Shown here: in pieces, positions 34,447 to 43,783 of the stretch | How the letters are laid out: each line of letters opens with the position of its first letter | How positions within the stretch are numbered: position 1 is the first letter of the stretch | Assembly: GCA_024460105.1 (NCBI GenBank) | Contig: JANFXS010000007.1 | Span: forward strand, 1-64,000 | DNA length: 64,000 nt | Direction of reading: 5' to 3' | Source: Anaerotignum faecicola | GTDB lineage: Bacteria > Bacillota > Clostridia > Lachnospirales > Anaerotignaceae | Position numbers and translations under genes: made by a program | Notes under the pieces: model-generated | What the model saw: the letters and a program-made list of their open reading frames with translations, nothing else | What the model was told of the DNA's origin: nothing | Database searches by the model: none

Positions 34447-35415
34447 TTGGGGTTACTTGAATATACCATTTATGCTGTTATAATATCGTTTATATTGGGA
34501 GTTATATTTTGTCCTGTGCTTATACCGGTGCTTCATAAGCTTAAATACGGGCAGACAGAACGCGACGACGGGCCGCAAAGCCATTTGAAAAAAAGCGGGA
34601 CTCCGACAATGGGAGGGATCGCGATACTTGCTGCATTTGCTATTACAAGCCTTTTGTTTATTAAGGGGAATTTTGAAGGAACTGCAGTTTTGGCAGTTAC
34701 TATAGGGTTTGGCGTAATTGGCTTTATTGACGATTATATTAAGGTTGTAAAAAAGCGTTCTCTCGGGCTTAGGGCATATCAAAAAATAATATTGCAGCTT
34801 ATAATTGCTGTGGTATTTGGAATATATATATTTAAAAGCGGCGTCGGAACAGATGTCTTAATACCGTTTACGCCGGGAAAAACAATTTCTCTGGGGGTTC
34901 TGTATTGGCCGTTTATGGTTGTGGTGCTCCTTGGTACTGTTAATGGGGTTAACCTGACAGACGGACTTGACGGTCTGGCAGGAGGGGTTACGCTTATTGT
35001 AGCCGCATTTTTTGCCATTGTATCATGGGCGGCGGGAAGCGGCATAACTGCCATAAGCGGTGCGGCATGCGGAAGTTTATTGGCGTTTTTAATATTTAAC
35101 GCGTACCCTGCAAAGGTATTTATGGGTGATACGGGCTCGCTTGCATTGGGCGGTTTTGTTGCGGCAAGCGCATTAATACTCAGGATGCCGTTATTCATAC
35201 TGTTTGTCGGTATAATATATTTGATTGAAAGCCTTTCGGTTATAATTCAGGTTGGTTGGTATAAGAAAACAAAAAAACGTGTATTTAAAATGGCGCCTAT
35301 CCATCATCATTTTGAACTTTGCGGCTGGAGCGAAACGAAAGTTGTTACAGTATTTTACACAATAACGGCTATTGCTTGCCTTATTGCTTTTTTAGGATGC
35401 AAATACATGTTTTAG
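34447..35415 (+). CDS. mraY: Phospho-MurNAc-pentapeptide transferase MraY
   Basis: A 322-residue membrane enzyme that transfers phospho-MurNAc-pentapeptide to undecaprenyl phosphate, forming lipid I. About ten transmembrane helices are visible. Diagnostic motifs are DDYIKVVKKRSLGL, NLTDGLDGLAGG with the catalytic aspartates, and APIHHHFELCGW. The start is the TTG at 34447, immediately after the murF stop, with AAGAGGTGA upstream. Length and motifs are typical. Confidence 0.96.
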   Translation: MGLLEYTIYAVIISFILGVIFCPVLIPVLHKLKYGQTERDDGPQSHLKKSGTPTMGGIAILAAFAITSLLFIKGNFEGTAVLAVTIGFGVIGFIDDYIKVVKKRSLGLRAYQKIILQLIIAVVFGIYIFKSGVGTDVLIPFTPGKTISLGVLYWPFMVVVLLGTVNGVNLTDGLDGLAGGVTLIVAAFFAIVSWAAGSGITAISGAACGSLLAFLIFNAYPAKVFMGDTGSLALGGFVAASALILRMPLFILFVGIIYLIESLSVIIQVGWYKKTKKRVFKMAPIHHHFELCGWSETKVVTVFYTITAIACLIAFLGCKYMF

Positions 35416-35430
35416 GAAGAAGGATTGTCT

Positions 35431-36780
35431 GTGGATTTTAAAAATAAAAAAATTATTGTCTGCGGTATGGCTAAAAGCGGGATTTCCGCCGCATTCCTTT
35501 TAAAGGATTTAGGGGCCGACGTTACTTTGCAGGATTTAAAAGAAAAAGAAAGACTCGGAGATATATCGTATATTGAAAATAAAGGGATTAAAATATATTC
35601 AGGCAAGAATCCCGACGAAATAATCGGCGGCATGGATTTGGCCGTTGTAAGCCCCGGAATTCCGACAAGCCTTCCTTTTTTTGAAATTGCAAAAAAAGCC
35701 GGCGTGAAAGTTATCAGTGAAGTTGAACTTTCATATATGGTTACGCCATGCCCTGTTATTGCTATAACCGGAACTAACGGAAAAACGACGACTACAGCGC
35801 TTACAGGTGAAATAATAAAGGAAAAATATCCGTCGTGCGCTGTTGTAGGCAATATTGGGGTGCCCTATTCCGGTGAAGTTTTAAGGCTTAACAAAGATGA
35901 TTATGTTGTTGCTGAAATAAGCAGTTTCCAGCTGGAAACATCTTATAGCTTTCATCCTCATATCAGCGCTGTGCTTAATATAACGCCGGATCATCTTGAC
36001 AGGCATAAAACTGTTGAAAATTATACGCGTATTAAAGAAAAGATATTTTCCAATCAGGACGAAAATGATTTTACCGTATTAAACTACGATGATCCGGCCA
36101 CAAGGAATATGGCTTTAAGAACAAAGGCGAAAGTATTTTTTTTCAGTTCGGGTCATAAAATTAATGAAGGAATATATATCGACAATGGAAATATAATGTT
36201 AAAACGGCACGGAAAGGATCGCTTTATTTTAAATGTAAAAGAGCTTAAAATACTTGGGACGCATAATTACGAAAATGTAATGGCGTCTGTGGCTATTGCG
36301 CTTTGCGCCGGTATTGATATTGACAGTATAATTGAAGTTGTAAAAAAGTTCCCGGGCGTTGAACACAGGATTGAATTTGTCAGGTCTGTTGACGGCGTTG
36401 ATTATTATAATGATTCTAAGGGAACCAACTGCGACGCTGCGGTAAGGGGAATTTTGGCTATGGTTAAGCCTTGCGTGCTTATAGGCGGCGGATATGATAA
36501 GGGAGCCGAATACGATGAATGGGTTGAAAAATTCAGCGGGCGCGTTAAACATTTAGTACTTGTCGGAGCAACAAAAGACAAGATTGCGGAATGCTGCCTT
36601 AAACATGGTTTTAATAATTTTACAAAGGCAGATACCTTTGAAGAGGCCGTAGTTCTTTCAAAAAATATTGCGGAAAGCGGAGAATGTGTCTTGCTTTCGC
36701 CTGCATGCGCAAGCTGGGGAATGTTTAGTAATTATGAAGAACGAGGAAACATGTTTAAAGAGATTGTCGGCAATTTTTAA
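35431..36780 (+). CDS. murD: UDP-MurNAc-L-Ala:D-Glu ligase MurD
   Basis: A 449-residue ligase adding D-glutamate to UDP-MurNAc-L-Ala. The GTG at 35431 has AGAAGGA at good spacing; a TTG six bases earlier is the alternative. The N-terminal Rossmann domain reads KKIIVCGMAKSGISAAFL, the ATP motif is ITGTNGKTTTTAL, and NITPDHLDRH carries the family histidine. The C-terminal motif LLSPACASWGMFSNYEERG is typical of MurD. Located between mraY and ftsW as in many Firmicutes clusters. Confidence 0.95.
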   Translation: MDFKNKKIIVCGMAKSGISAAFLLKDLGADVTLQDLKEKERLGDISYIENKGIKIYSGKNPDEIIGGMDLAVVSPGIPTSLPFFEIAKKAGVKVISEVELSYMVTPCPVIAITGTNGKTTTTALTGEIIKEKYPSCAVVGNIGVPYSGEVLRLNKDDYVVAEISSFQLETSYSFHPHISAVLNITPDHLDRHKTVENYTRIKEKIFSNQDENDFTVLNYDDPATRNMALRTKAKVFFFSSGHKINEGIYIDNGNIMLKRHGKDRFILNVKELKILGTHNYENVMASVAIALCAGIDIDSIIEVVKKFPGVEHRIEFVRSVDGVDYYNDSKGTNCDAAVRGILAMVKPCVLIGGGYDKGAEYDEWVEKFSGRVKHLVLVGATKDKIAECCLKHGFNNFTKADTFEEAVVLSKNIAESGECVLLSPACASWGMFSNYEERGNMFKEIVGNF

Positions 36781-36808
36781 ATAGAACAGAGTCTTGGAGG
36801 TGAATGCT

Positions 36809-38032
36809 TTGGCGCAAAGGAGAAGGACACATAACAAAAGCAAAATACGCAGTCTTGACGCCGAAAGGGCAAGACGCCTGCGCGAAAGGGCAAAGTCAAC
36901 GCCTACAAGGGCTTCAAAAGCTAAGAGAAAGGCCGGAAAGTTCGATTTTACATTATTTCTTGTCGTGCTGCTCCTTATGCTTTTTGGAATTGTTATGGTT
37001 TTCAGTTCCAGCTATTATTATGCTTTAACAAATTCAAATTTTAATAACGATATGTACTATTTTGTTAAAAGGCAGATAATGTGGTCGGGACTTGGAATAT
37101 GCGCCATGATATTTTTAATGAATTTTCCGTACAGGATTATTAAGAATTTTACTTTCATTGCATACATATTTGCCATTGCGTGCCTTATACTTGTACTTAT
37201 AGTAGGTATAGAGGGCAACGGATCCAAAAGATGGCTTGGAATTCCCAACACAAGCATAGGGTTCCAGCCGTCTGAAGTTGCAAAAATAGTCGTTATACTG
37301 TATTTATCAAATTATATATCCTCACATAAGGGGATACTTGGAACCGTAAAGGGATTTATAAAGTGCTGCGTAATACTTTTTGTTCCGGTTGTGCTTATAG
37401 CGGTGGAAAACCTAAGTACGGCTATTGTTGTAACCGGAATCGGGGTATGTATACTTTTTGTGGCAAGCCCTAAGGTATGGTATTTCTTTGCGGCTGCGGT
37501 TCCTGTAGGCATACTTGGCGTTGCGGCGGTAACCATGCCTAAATTTGCATATCGGTTTGACCGTATTAAATATTGGCTCGATCCTTTTTCGGATCCTACT
37601 GATAAAGGGTTCCAGATAATTCAGTCTTTATATGCGGTTGCAAGCGGAGGGTTTTTCGGATTGGGTATTGGACAGAGCAGGCAGAAAACGTATGTTCCGG
37701 AGCCATATAACGACATTATATTTGCTATAATCTGCGAGGAGCTTGGAATGTTTGGGGCGGCTGTTGTAATTCTCCTGTTTGCAATACTAGTGTGCAGAGG
37801 CATAAAAATTGCAATGAATGCAGAAGATACTTTCGGTTCGCTTTGCGCAACAGGAATTACGGCGCTTATCGGGATACAGGCGATAATAAATATTGCCGTT
37901 GCAACGAATACAATGCCTAATACAGGCATGGCGCTTCCTTTTATAAGCTATGGAGGTTCCGGTATGGTATTTACTTTGTCATCTATGGGAATACTTCTTA
38001 ACATATCAAGATATCAGCGCGGAAGAGAATAA
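36809..38032 (+). CDS. ftsW: SEDS-family peptidoglycan polymerase FtsW/SpoVE
   Basis: A 407-residue polytopic membrane protein that polymerises lipid II into glycan strands with a class B PBP partner. GGAGGTGA at 36796-36803 requires the TTG at 36809 as the start; the in-frame codons at 36794 and 36800 overlap the Shine-Dalgarno sequence. A strongly basic 45-residue cytoplasmic N-terminus is followed by ten helices. Family motifs include MVFSSSYYYA, GFQPSEVAK and the C-terminal FISYGGSGMVFTL. Vegetative FtsW and sporulation SpoVE cannot be separated by eye. Confidence 0.93.
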   Translation: MAQRRRTHNKSKIRSLDAERARRLRERAKSTPTRASKAKRKAGKFDFTLFLVVLLLMLFGIVMVFSSSYYYALTNSNFNNDMYYFVKRQIMWSGLGICAMIFLMNFPYRIIKNFTFIAYIFAIACLILVLIVGIEGNGSKRWLGIPNTSIGFQPSEVAKIVVILYLSNYISSHKGILGTVKGFIKCCVILFVPVVLIAVENLSTAIVVTGIGVCILFVASPKVWYFFAAAVPVGILGVAAVTMPKFAYRFDRIKYWLDPFSDPTDKGFQIIQSLYAVASGGFFGLGIGQSRQKTYVPEPYNDIIFAIICEELGMFGAAVVILLFAILVCRGIKIAMNAEDTFGSLCATGITALIGIQAIINIAVATNTMPNTGMALPFISYGGSGMVFTLSSMGILLNISRYQRGRE

Positions 38033-38037
38033 AACAC

Positions 38038-38066
38038 TTGACAAAATAAATAAGGTTTAATAAAAT
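38038..38066 (+). promoter_or_regulatory. Promoter of valS
   Basis: TTGACA (38038-38043), a 17-bp spacer and TAAAAT (38061-38066). It starts 6 bp after the ftsW stop and feeds the T-box leader. Confidence 0.8.
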
Positions 38067-38100
38067 TATTGAATGTATAATACTTAAAATGCTAAAGATA

Positions 38101-38330
38101 ATGAACAAGAGGAGTAGGCTGCAACTGCTTTAAGAGAGGGAAACCATAAGCTGAAAGGTTTCCTATGAAAAGTACAGCCAAAGGTAGCTTGGGAATTGAT
38201 ATGCTGAACATTTTTAATAGGCATATACGTGTTGTTGCGTTAAAGACTTCTAAGAGCCTGCTTACATTAAGCGGGAATTAAGGTGGTATCGCGAGCTTTC
38301 GTCCTTTTTCGGCGGAAGCTTTTTTATTTT
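38101..38330 (+). ncRNA. T-box riboswitch (tRNA-Val sensing) of valS
   Basis: The leader has the T-box layout: an AGTA motif in GAGGAGTAGGC, AGAGAGGG, a GCTGAAAGG segment, and the T-box sequence AGGTGGTATCGCG at 38281-38293. A rho-independent terminator follows (38294-38304 with 38311-38320, then TTTTTATTTT). The stem CAAG (38105-38108) / CTTG (38188-38191) places GUA, a valine codon, at 38184-38186 as the likely specifier. The TGGT of the antiterminator bulge fits a tRNA ending in ACCA. Uncharged tRNA-Val would stabilise the antiterminator and switch valS on. Confidence 0.93.
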
Positions 38331-38367
38331 TTTGGCATATAATTTTTAGTTGACTGGAGGAACACGA

Positions 38368-41004
38368 ATGATTAAAGAACTTGAAAAAGTTTATGACCCT
38401 TCTGTTGTGGAAGAACGCCTTTACAGCACATGGCTTGACAGAAAATATTTCCATACAGAGGTTGATAAAACGAAAAAACCATATACAATAGTTATGCCGC
38501 CGCCGAATATTACCGGACAGCTTCATATGGGGCATGCCCTTGATAATACCATACAGGATATACTTATACGCTGGAAAAGGATGAGCGGGTATAATGCGCT
38601 TTGGGTGCCGGGCATTGACCATGCAAGTATTTCAACCGAGCTTAAAGTCGTACAGAAAATGGCGGAAGACGGGCTGAAAAAAGAGGACGTCGGACGCGAG
38701 GGGTTTTTAAAGCGCGCTTGGGAATGGAAAGAGGAATACGGCGGAATTATATTAAAGCAGCTCAGGAAAATGGGAAGCAGCTGCGATTGGGACAGAGTAA
38801 GATTTACAATGGACGAAGGATGTTCCGACGCCGTGCTTGAGGTGTTCACAAGGCTTTACGATGAAGGGCTTATTTACAGAGGAGAAAAGCTTGTAAACTG
38901 GTGCCCTAAATGTATGACGACAATTTCCGATGCAGAGGTAAACCATGTTGATAAACAAGGCGGATTTTGGCATATTAAATATCCTGTTAAAGACAGCGGA
39001 GAGTTTTTGCAGCTTGCAACAACAAGGCCTGAAACAATGCTTGGAGATACTGCGGTAGCAGTACACCCGGAAGATGAAAGATACCAGAAATTTATAGGAA
39101 AAACATGTGTGCTTCCTCTTGTCGGCCGTGAAATACCTATTATTGCGGATAAATATGTTGAAAAAGATTTCGGCACAGGAGTTGTTAAGATTACTCCTGC
39201 GCATGATCCAAACGACTTTGAAGTGGGCATCCGCCACAACCTTGAACGCATTAACGTAATGAACGACGACGGCACAATGAATGAGAATGCCGGAAAGTAT
39301 AAAGGCCTTGACCGCTATGAAGCCCGTAAGTTAATAGTTAAAGAATTGGAAGAAGAGGGTCTTCTTGTTAAGGTTGAGGACATAAACCATGCGGTAGGCG
39401 TGCATGAACGCTGCAATACTGTTGTCGAGCCGCTTATAAAGCTTCAATGGTTTGTTAAAATGGAAGAACTTGCAAAACCGGCAATCGACGTTTATAAAAA
39501 CGGCGAGCTGAATATAATTCCGGACAGGTTCGGAAAAATATATCTTCACTGGCTTGAAAATATAAAAGACTGGTGCATATCAAGACAGCTTTGGTGGGGG
39601 CACCGTATACCGGCGTATTACTGCCAAAAATGCGGCCATATAGAAGTAAGCAAAACAGCGCCGCAAAAGTGCGGTAAATGCGGGGAAAGTGAATTTAAAC
39701 AGGATGAGGATACATTGGACACGTGGTTTTCATCTGCTTTATGGCCGTTTTCAACCCTTGGCTGGCCTGAAAACACAGAGGAGCTTAAACATTTTTATCC
39801 CACAAGCGTTCTGGTGACGGCTTATGATATTATTTTCTTCTGGGTTATCAGAATGGTGTTTTCAGGGCTTAAACAAATGGATGAGATACCGTTTAAGGAT
39901 GTGTTTATACACGGGCTTATACGTGACGATCAGGGGAGAAAATTCAGCAAATCGCTCGGAAACGGCATTGATCCGCTTGAAGTTATTGAAAAATACGGCG
40001 CCGACGCCCTCAGGCTTACTTTAATTACAGGGAATGCCCCCGGCAACGACATGCGTTTTTATTGGGAGAGGCTTGACGCAAGCCGAAACTTTGCAAATAA
40101 GCTTTGGAACGCCTCGAGGTTTGTCCTTATGAATCTTGAAGATAATAAAAACGACGAACTGCTTTTCCTCACGCCGGCTGACAAGTGGATTATCAGCAAA
40201 GTTAACACGCTTGCAAAAGAAGTTACAGATAATATGTCCAATTATGAACTGGGGCTTGCCGTTGATAAAATACACAGTTTCCTTTGGGATGAATACTGCG
40301 ATTGGTATATCGAAATGGTAAAGCCAAGGCTTTATAATAAAGAAGATAAAACCAGGAACGCGGCTTTATGGACGTTAAAGGAAGTGCTTATAAACGCCCT
40401 TAAACTTCTTCACCCATACATGCCTTTTATAACAGAGGAAATATTTATGCATGTACAAAGCGATGAAGAAAGTATAATGATAAGCAAATGGCCGGAGTTT
40501 AGGGAAGAGTGGAATTTCAAAGAGAGCGAAGCGGAAATTGATCTAATAAAAGAAGCTGTAAGAAGCATTAGAAATATACGCGCCGAAATGAATGTTGTGC
40601 CGGCAAAAAAAGCAAAAGTATTTGTTGTAAGCAATGACGAATATGTGAGAGATGTGTTTAAGAGATCGGAAGTTTTTCTCAGAAATTTGGCTTATGCCAG
40701 CGAGCTTTATGTGCAGGATAATAAAAACGGAATTGATGACGACGCCGTAAGCTGCGTAATTCAAAATGCCGTCATATATATGCCTTTTGCAGAACTTGTC
40801 GATATTTCAAAGGAAATAGAGCGGCTCACAAAAGAAAAGGAAAAAATGCTTAAGGAAATAGACAGGGTTGACAAAAAACTTTCAAACCAAGGATTTGTTT
40901 CAAAGGCGCCGCAGTCTGTTATTGACGAAGAAAAAGCAAAAGGCGAGAAATATAAATCAATGCTTTTGCAAATTGAAGACAGGCTGTCACAGATGTCAAA
41001 ATAA
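38368..41004 (+). CDS. valS: Valyl-tRNA synthetase
   Basis: An 878-residue class I aminoacyl-tRNA synthetase. The ATG at 38368 with GGAGG is preferred over the frame from 38350. The HIGH motif appears as HMGH at residues 53-56 in PPNITGQLHMGH, and the KMSKS motif as KFSKS at 525-529. An editing domain lies between, including TTRPETMLGDTAV. A zinc-finger-like set of cysteines (CQKCGHIEV, CGKCGES) is present near residues 420-450. The C-terminus is the coiled-coil tRNA-binding arm typical of ValS. Expression is controlled by the T-box leader. Confidence 0.97.
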   Translation: MIKELEKVYDPSVVEERLYSTWLDRKYFHTEVDKTKKPYTIVMPPPNITGQLHMGHALDNTIQDILIRWKRMSGYNALWVPGIDHASISTELKVVQKMAEDGLKKEDVGREGFLKRAWEWKEEYGGIILKQLRKMGSSCDWDRVRFTMDEGCSDAVLEVFTRLYDEGLIYRGEKLVNWCPKCMTTISDAEVNHVDKQGGFWHIKYPVKDSGEFLQLATTRPETMLGDTAVAVHPEDERYQKFIGKTCVLPLVGREIPIIADKYVEKDFGTGVVKITPAHDPNDFEVGIRHNLERINVMNDDGTMNENAGKYKGLDRYEARKLIVKELEEEGLLVKVEDINHAVGVHERCNTVVEPLIKLQWFVKMEELAKPAIDVYKNGELNIIPDRFGKIYLHWLENIKDWCISRQLWWGHRIPAYYCQKCGHIEVSKTAPQKCGKCGESEFKQDEDTLDTWFSSALWPFSTLGWPENTEELKHFYPTSVLVTAYDIIFFWVIRMVFSGLKQMDEIPFKDVFIHGLIRDDQGRKFSKSLGNGIDPLEVIEKYGADALRLTLITGNAPGNDMRFYWERLDASRNFANKLWNASRFVLMNLEDNKNDELLFLTPADKWIISKVNTLAKEVTDNMSNYELGLAVDKIHSFLWDEYCDWYIEMVKPRLYNKEDKTRNAALWTLKEVLINALKLLHPYMPFITEEIFMHVQSDEESIMISKWPEFREEWNFKESEAEIDLIKEAVRSIRNIRAEMNVVPAKKAKVFVVSNDEYVRDVFKRSEVFLRNLAYASELYVQDNKNGIDDDAVSCVIQNAVIYMPFAELVDISKEIERLTKEKEKMLKEIDRVDKKLSNQGFVSKAPQSVIDEEKAKGEKYKSMLLQIEDRLSQMSK

Positions 41005-41064
41005 AAGAACTCTCGTTTTTCGATTTTTATGTTAATAATTATGATGGAAATAAAAGAAAAATTG

Positions 41065-41093
41065 TTGACATATATATTTGAACATGTTATTAT
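41065..41093 (+). promoter_or_regulatory. Promoter of the rplU-prp-rpmA operon
   Basis: TTGACA (41065-41070), a 17-bp spacer and TATTAT (41088-41093). A near-consensus sigma-A promoter placing the transcript start near 41100. Confidence 0.85.
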
Positions 41094-41099
41094 ATAACA

Positions 41100-41201
41100 A
41101 GTGCGTTTGAAAGCACGGTTTCAGCCGCACGGAGAGGTTTTAAACAGGAAGAAAGGCTTCCTGTGCCGTATCCGGCGAGTATAGTGCGAGGAGGTGTACA
41201 T
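41100..41201 (+). ncRNA. Ribosomal protein L21 leader
   Basis: About 100 nt of structured, GC-richer leader between the promoter and rplU, containing paired segments such as GTGCGTTTGAAAGCAC and AACAGGAAGAAAGGCTTCCTGT. Its position, size and hairpins match the L21 leader known in Firmicutes, thought to give autogenous control of the operon. The exact family match was not tested by a covariance model. Confidence 0.75.
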
Positions 41202-41513
41202 GTGTACGCGATAATTGAAACAGGTGGAAAACAGTATAAAGTTTCTGAAGGTGATGTAATCACCGTTGAAAAATTAGGTGTTGAAGCAGGCAGCGAGTTT
41301 GTTTTTGATAAGGTTTTGGCTTTGTCAAATGAAACAGGTTTATCTGTTGGCGCTCCTTATGTTGAAAACGCTAAAGTTTCTGCTTCTGTAATCGGCGACG
41401 GGAAAGCTAAGAAGGTTATTATTTATAAATATAAGCCTAAAAAAGGTTTCCATAAAAAAAGGGGCCACAGGCAGCCGTTTACTAAATTAAAAATTAACAC
41501 AATTACACTTTAA
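41202..41513 (+). CDS. rplU: 50S ribosomal protein L21
   Basis: A 103-residue ribosomal protein of the large subunit that contacts 23S rRNA. The start is the GTG at 41202 ([18 protein letters not shown]), seven bases after GAGGAGGTG; the open frame extending to 41163 is part of the leader. The C-terminus [19 protein letters not shown] is the conserved L21 end. It begins the rplU-prp-rpmA operon. Confidence 0.97.
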   Translation: MYAIIETGGKQYKVSEGDVITVEKLGVEAGSEFVFDKVLALSNETGLSVGAPYVENAKVSASVIGDGKAKKVIIYKYKPKKGFHKKRGHRQPFTKLKINTITL

Positions 41514-41521
41514 TTTTTAAT

Positions 41522-41872
41522 ATGATAAAAGCGGATATTTACAGAAATAAAGATTTTGTAATTTATGGATTCCGTTTAAGCGGCCATGCGGGCTTTGCCG
41601 ACAGCGGCGACGATATTATTTGTTCGGCGGTAAGTATACTTGTTATCAATACAATCAATGCTATTGAAAGATTTACCAATGAAAAGTATAATTTTGAAGC
41701 AGATGAGGAAAACGGCGGATATATAAATTACAGCCTTCCTTTAATAAAAGGCGGCAAAAAAAATCATGACGTAGAGCTTTTGCTTGAAACAATGCTTTAC
41801 GGCCTTAGCAATATTGAAAATGAGTACGGTTGTTATATAAAAATTAACGACGAAGGAGGTAGAACGGTATGA
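41522..41872 (+). CDS. prp: Ribosomal-processing cysteine protease Prp
   Basis: A 116-residue protease. The catalytic pair is His22 (LSGHAG) and Cys34 (DDIICSAVS), as in staphylococcal Prp. It removes the N-terminal extension of L27 before assembly into the ribosome. It lies between rplU and rpmA and overlaps rpmA by 4 bp. The substrate is the next gene's product, whose N-terminal extension is present here, so protease and target are intact together. Confidence 0.94.
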   Translation: MIKADIYRNKDFVIYGFRLSGHAGFADSGDDIICSAVSILVINTINAIERFTNEKYNFEADEENGGYINYSLPLIKGGKKNHDVELLLETMLYGLSNIENEYGCYIKINDEGGRTV

Positions 41873-42162
41873 TGAAATTAAACCTTCAGTTTTTTGCTCA
41901 TAAGAAGGGCGTTGGTTCAACAAAGAACGGACGTGATTCTAAAGCAAAAAGGCTCGGTGCAAAACGTGCTGACGGACAGTTCGTTTTGGCTGGGAACATT
42001 CTCTATACTCAGAGGGGAACAAAAATTCATCCGGGCACTAATGTTGGTATCGGCGGCAATGACAGCCTTTTCGCTTTAGTTGACGGTACAGTTAGATACG
42101 AAAGAAAAGGCAGGGATAAAAAACAGGTTTCTGTTTACCCTGTAGTTGAAGCAGCAGAATAA
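41869..42162 (+). CDS. rpmA: 50S ribosomal protein L27 with cleavable N-terminal extension
   Basis: A 97-residue protein near the peptidyl transferase centre. It begins [20 protein letters not shown]: the segment before AHKKG is the Firmicutes-type prepeptide cleaved by Prp after the phenylalanines, exposing the functional N-terminus that reaches the active site. The ATG at 41869 overlaps the prp stop, with GAAGGAGGT upstream. The rest ([19 protein letters not shown]) is standard L27. Confidence 0.97.
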   Translation: MMKLNLQFFAHKKGVGSTKNGRDSKAKRLGAKRADGQFVLAGNILYTQRGTKIHPGTNVGIGGNDSLFALVDGTVRYERKGRDKKQVSVYPVVEAAE

Positions 42163-42172
42163 TTGGTTTATG

Positions 42173-42207
42173 AGGGTTTCAGATGACGTCATTTGAAACC
42201 CTTTTAT
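42173..42207 (+). terminator. Terminator of the rplU-prp-rpmA operon
   Basis: AGGGTTTCA (42173-42181) pairs with TGAAACCCT (42194-42202) around the palindromic ATGACGTCAT, followed by TTTATT. The stem is nearly continuous. Confidence 0.9.
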
Positions 42208-42454
42208 TATATTAATATGATATTAATTATTAAATAAGGCAATAATTTCAGATTATAAGCATGAATATAGTTTTGCGTGCGGCTTACGGCACAATAACAT
42301 GTTTTAATACATTAAGAATATGAAAGTATTTATGCATATTAAGATCTGGAAATTGAAATTTTGCTTTGTGAGTATTTTGTTATGCAGTAAGATAAAGATT
42401 GCAATAGTTCAAGAAATCGTAATTTATTGTAATTCCATATAAAGAGGTGAAAAA

Positions 42455-43732
42455 ATGTTTGTCGACAGAGTTAAAATACACATAAAGGGCGGCAACGGCG
42501 GCGATGGGGCCGTTTCTTTTTATAGGGCAAAATATATAACCCATGGCGGCCCTGACGGAGGCGACGGCGGAAAGGGCGGGGATATTATATTTGAAGGAAG
42601 TTCAAGCATGAACACCCTAATGGATTTCCGCTATAAAAGAAGCTTTAAAGCGCAGCCTGGAGAGCCGGGCAGCAAAAGGAACAGGTTTGGCAAAGACGGC
42701 GAAAGCGTTGTAATCAAAGTTCCGGTGGGCACTGTAGTTAAAGAGGCTTCAAGCAACAAGATTATGGCCGACATAACAAGGCCGAACGAAAGAAAAACGG
42801 TTATAAAAGGCGGAAAAGGCGGAAAAGGCAACCAGCACTTTGCAACGCCGACAAGGCAGGCTCCAAGATATGCCGAAAGAGGGCAGACGTCTAAAGAATA
42901 TGACGTTATACTTGAGCTTAAACTTATCGCAGATGTTGGAATAATTGGTTTCCCAAATGTTGGGAAAAGCACGCTTTTGTCAATGGTTACTAACGCCAAT
43001 CCCAAAATAGCGAATTACCATTTTACAACGCTTGCGCCTAATTTGGGTGTTGTGCAGGGCAAAAACGGCGAAGATTTTGTACTTGCCGATATACCCGGAC
43101 TTGTTGAAGGAGCAAGCGAAGGAGTTGGGTTGGGTCATGAATTTTTAAGGCATGTGGAAAGAACGAAGGTTTTTATACATGTTGTTGATGCGGCGGCGCT
43201 TGAGGGAAACGATCCTGTTGAAGAAATAGAAAAGATTAACGCCGAACTTTTTAATTATAACAGTGAATTGAGTAAACGCCCTCAAATAATAGCCGCAAAC
43301 AAGATTGATATACCTGAAGCACAGGAGAATGTTGAAAGACTGAAGGCTGTTTATGAACCAAAAGGATATAAAGTTTTTCCTATTTCAGCTGCGGCAAATA
43401 AAGGACTTGACGATTTATTGGCAGCTGTTGCTTTAAAACTTAAAGAATATCCTGAAAATATTGTGTTTGAAGAGGATTTCGAAGAGTTCATTGAACCGGA
43501 TATCGATAAAGAGCCTTTTGAAATAGAGATATATGACGGAAATTATTATGTTGTAACAGGCGTAGGCGTTGAAAAGATGATCGGATATACTAATATTGAT
43601 ACCGAAAAGGGATTTGCTTTCTTCCAGAAATATTTGAGGGAAAAAGGTATAATAGATGCATTGGAAGAAAAAGGGATAAAAGAAGGAGACACAGTTAAAA
43701 TTTACGATTTGGAATTTGAATATTTTAAATAA
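42455..43732 (+). CDS. obgE: GTPase Obg (ribosome assembly, stress control)
   Basis: A 425-residue GTPase. The N-terminal glycine-rich Obg fold begins MFVDRVKIHIKGGNGGDGAV with several GGxGG stretches. The G domain has G1 GFPNVGKS at about residues 165-172, G3 DIPGLVEGASEG and G4 NKID. The last ~90 residues form the OCT domain found in Gram-positive Obg proteins. It acts in 50S assembly and (p)ppGpp-linked growth control. It follows rpmA, a widespread gene order, but has a terminator in front and 292 bp of spacing, so it may have its own promoter. Confidence 0.97.
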   Translation: MFVDRVKIHIKGGNGGDGAVSFYRAKYITHGGPDGGDGGKGGDIIFEGSSSMNTLMDFRYKRSFKAQPGEPGSKRNRFGKDGESVVIKVPVGTVVKEASSNKIMADITRPNERKTVIKGGKGGKGNQHFATPTRQAPRYAERGQTSKEYDVILELKLIADVGIIGFPNVGKSTLLSMVTNANPKIANYHFTTLAPNLGVVQGKNGEDFVLADIPGLVEGASEGVGLGHEFLRHVERTKVFIHVVDAAALEGNDPVEEIEKINAELFNYNSELSKRPQIIAANKIDIPEAQENVERLKAVYEPKGYKVFPISAAANKGLDDLLAAVALKLKEYPENIVFEEDFEEFIEPDIDKEPFEIEIYDGNYYVVTGVGVEKMIGYTNIDTEKGFAFFQKYLREKGIIDALEEKGIKEGDTVKIYDLEFEYFK

Positions 43733-43759
43733 TTTTTTATTTTATTTAAACATATATAT

Positions 43760-43783
43760 AAGGGTTGTTTTATAACAACCCTT
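43760..43783 (+). terminator. Hairpin after obgE
   Basis: AAGGGTTGTT (43760-43769) pairs with AACAACCCTT (43774-43783). The tail AATATTTTG is only partly T-rich. Confidence 0.7.
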
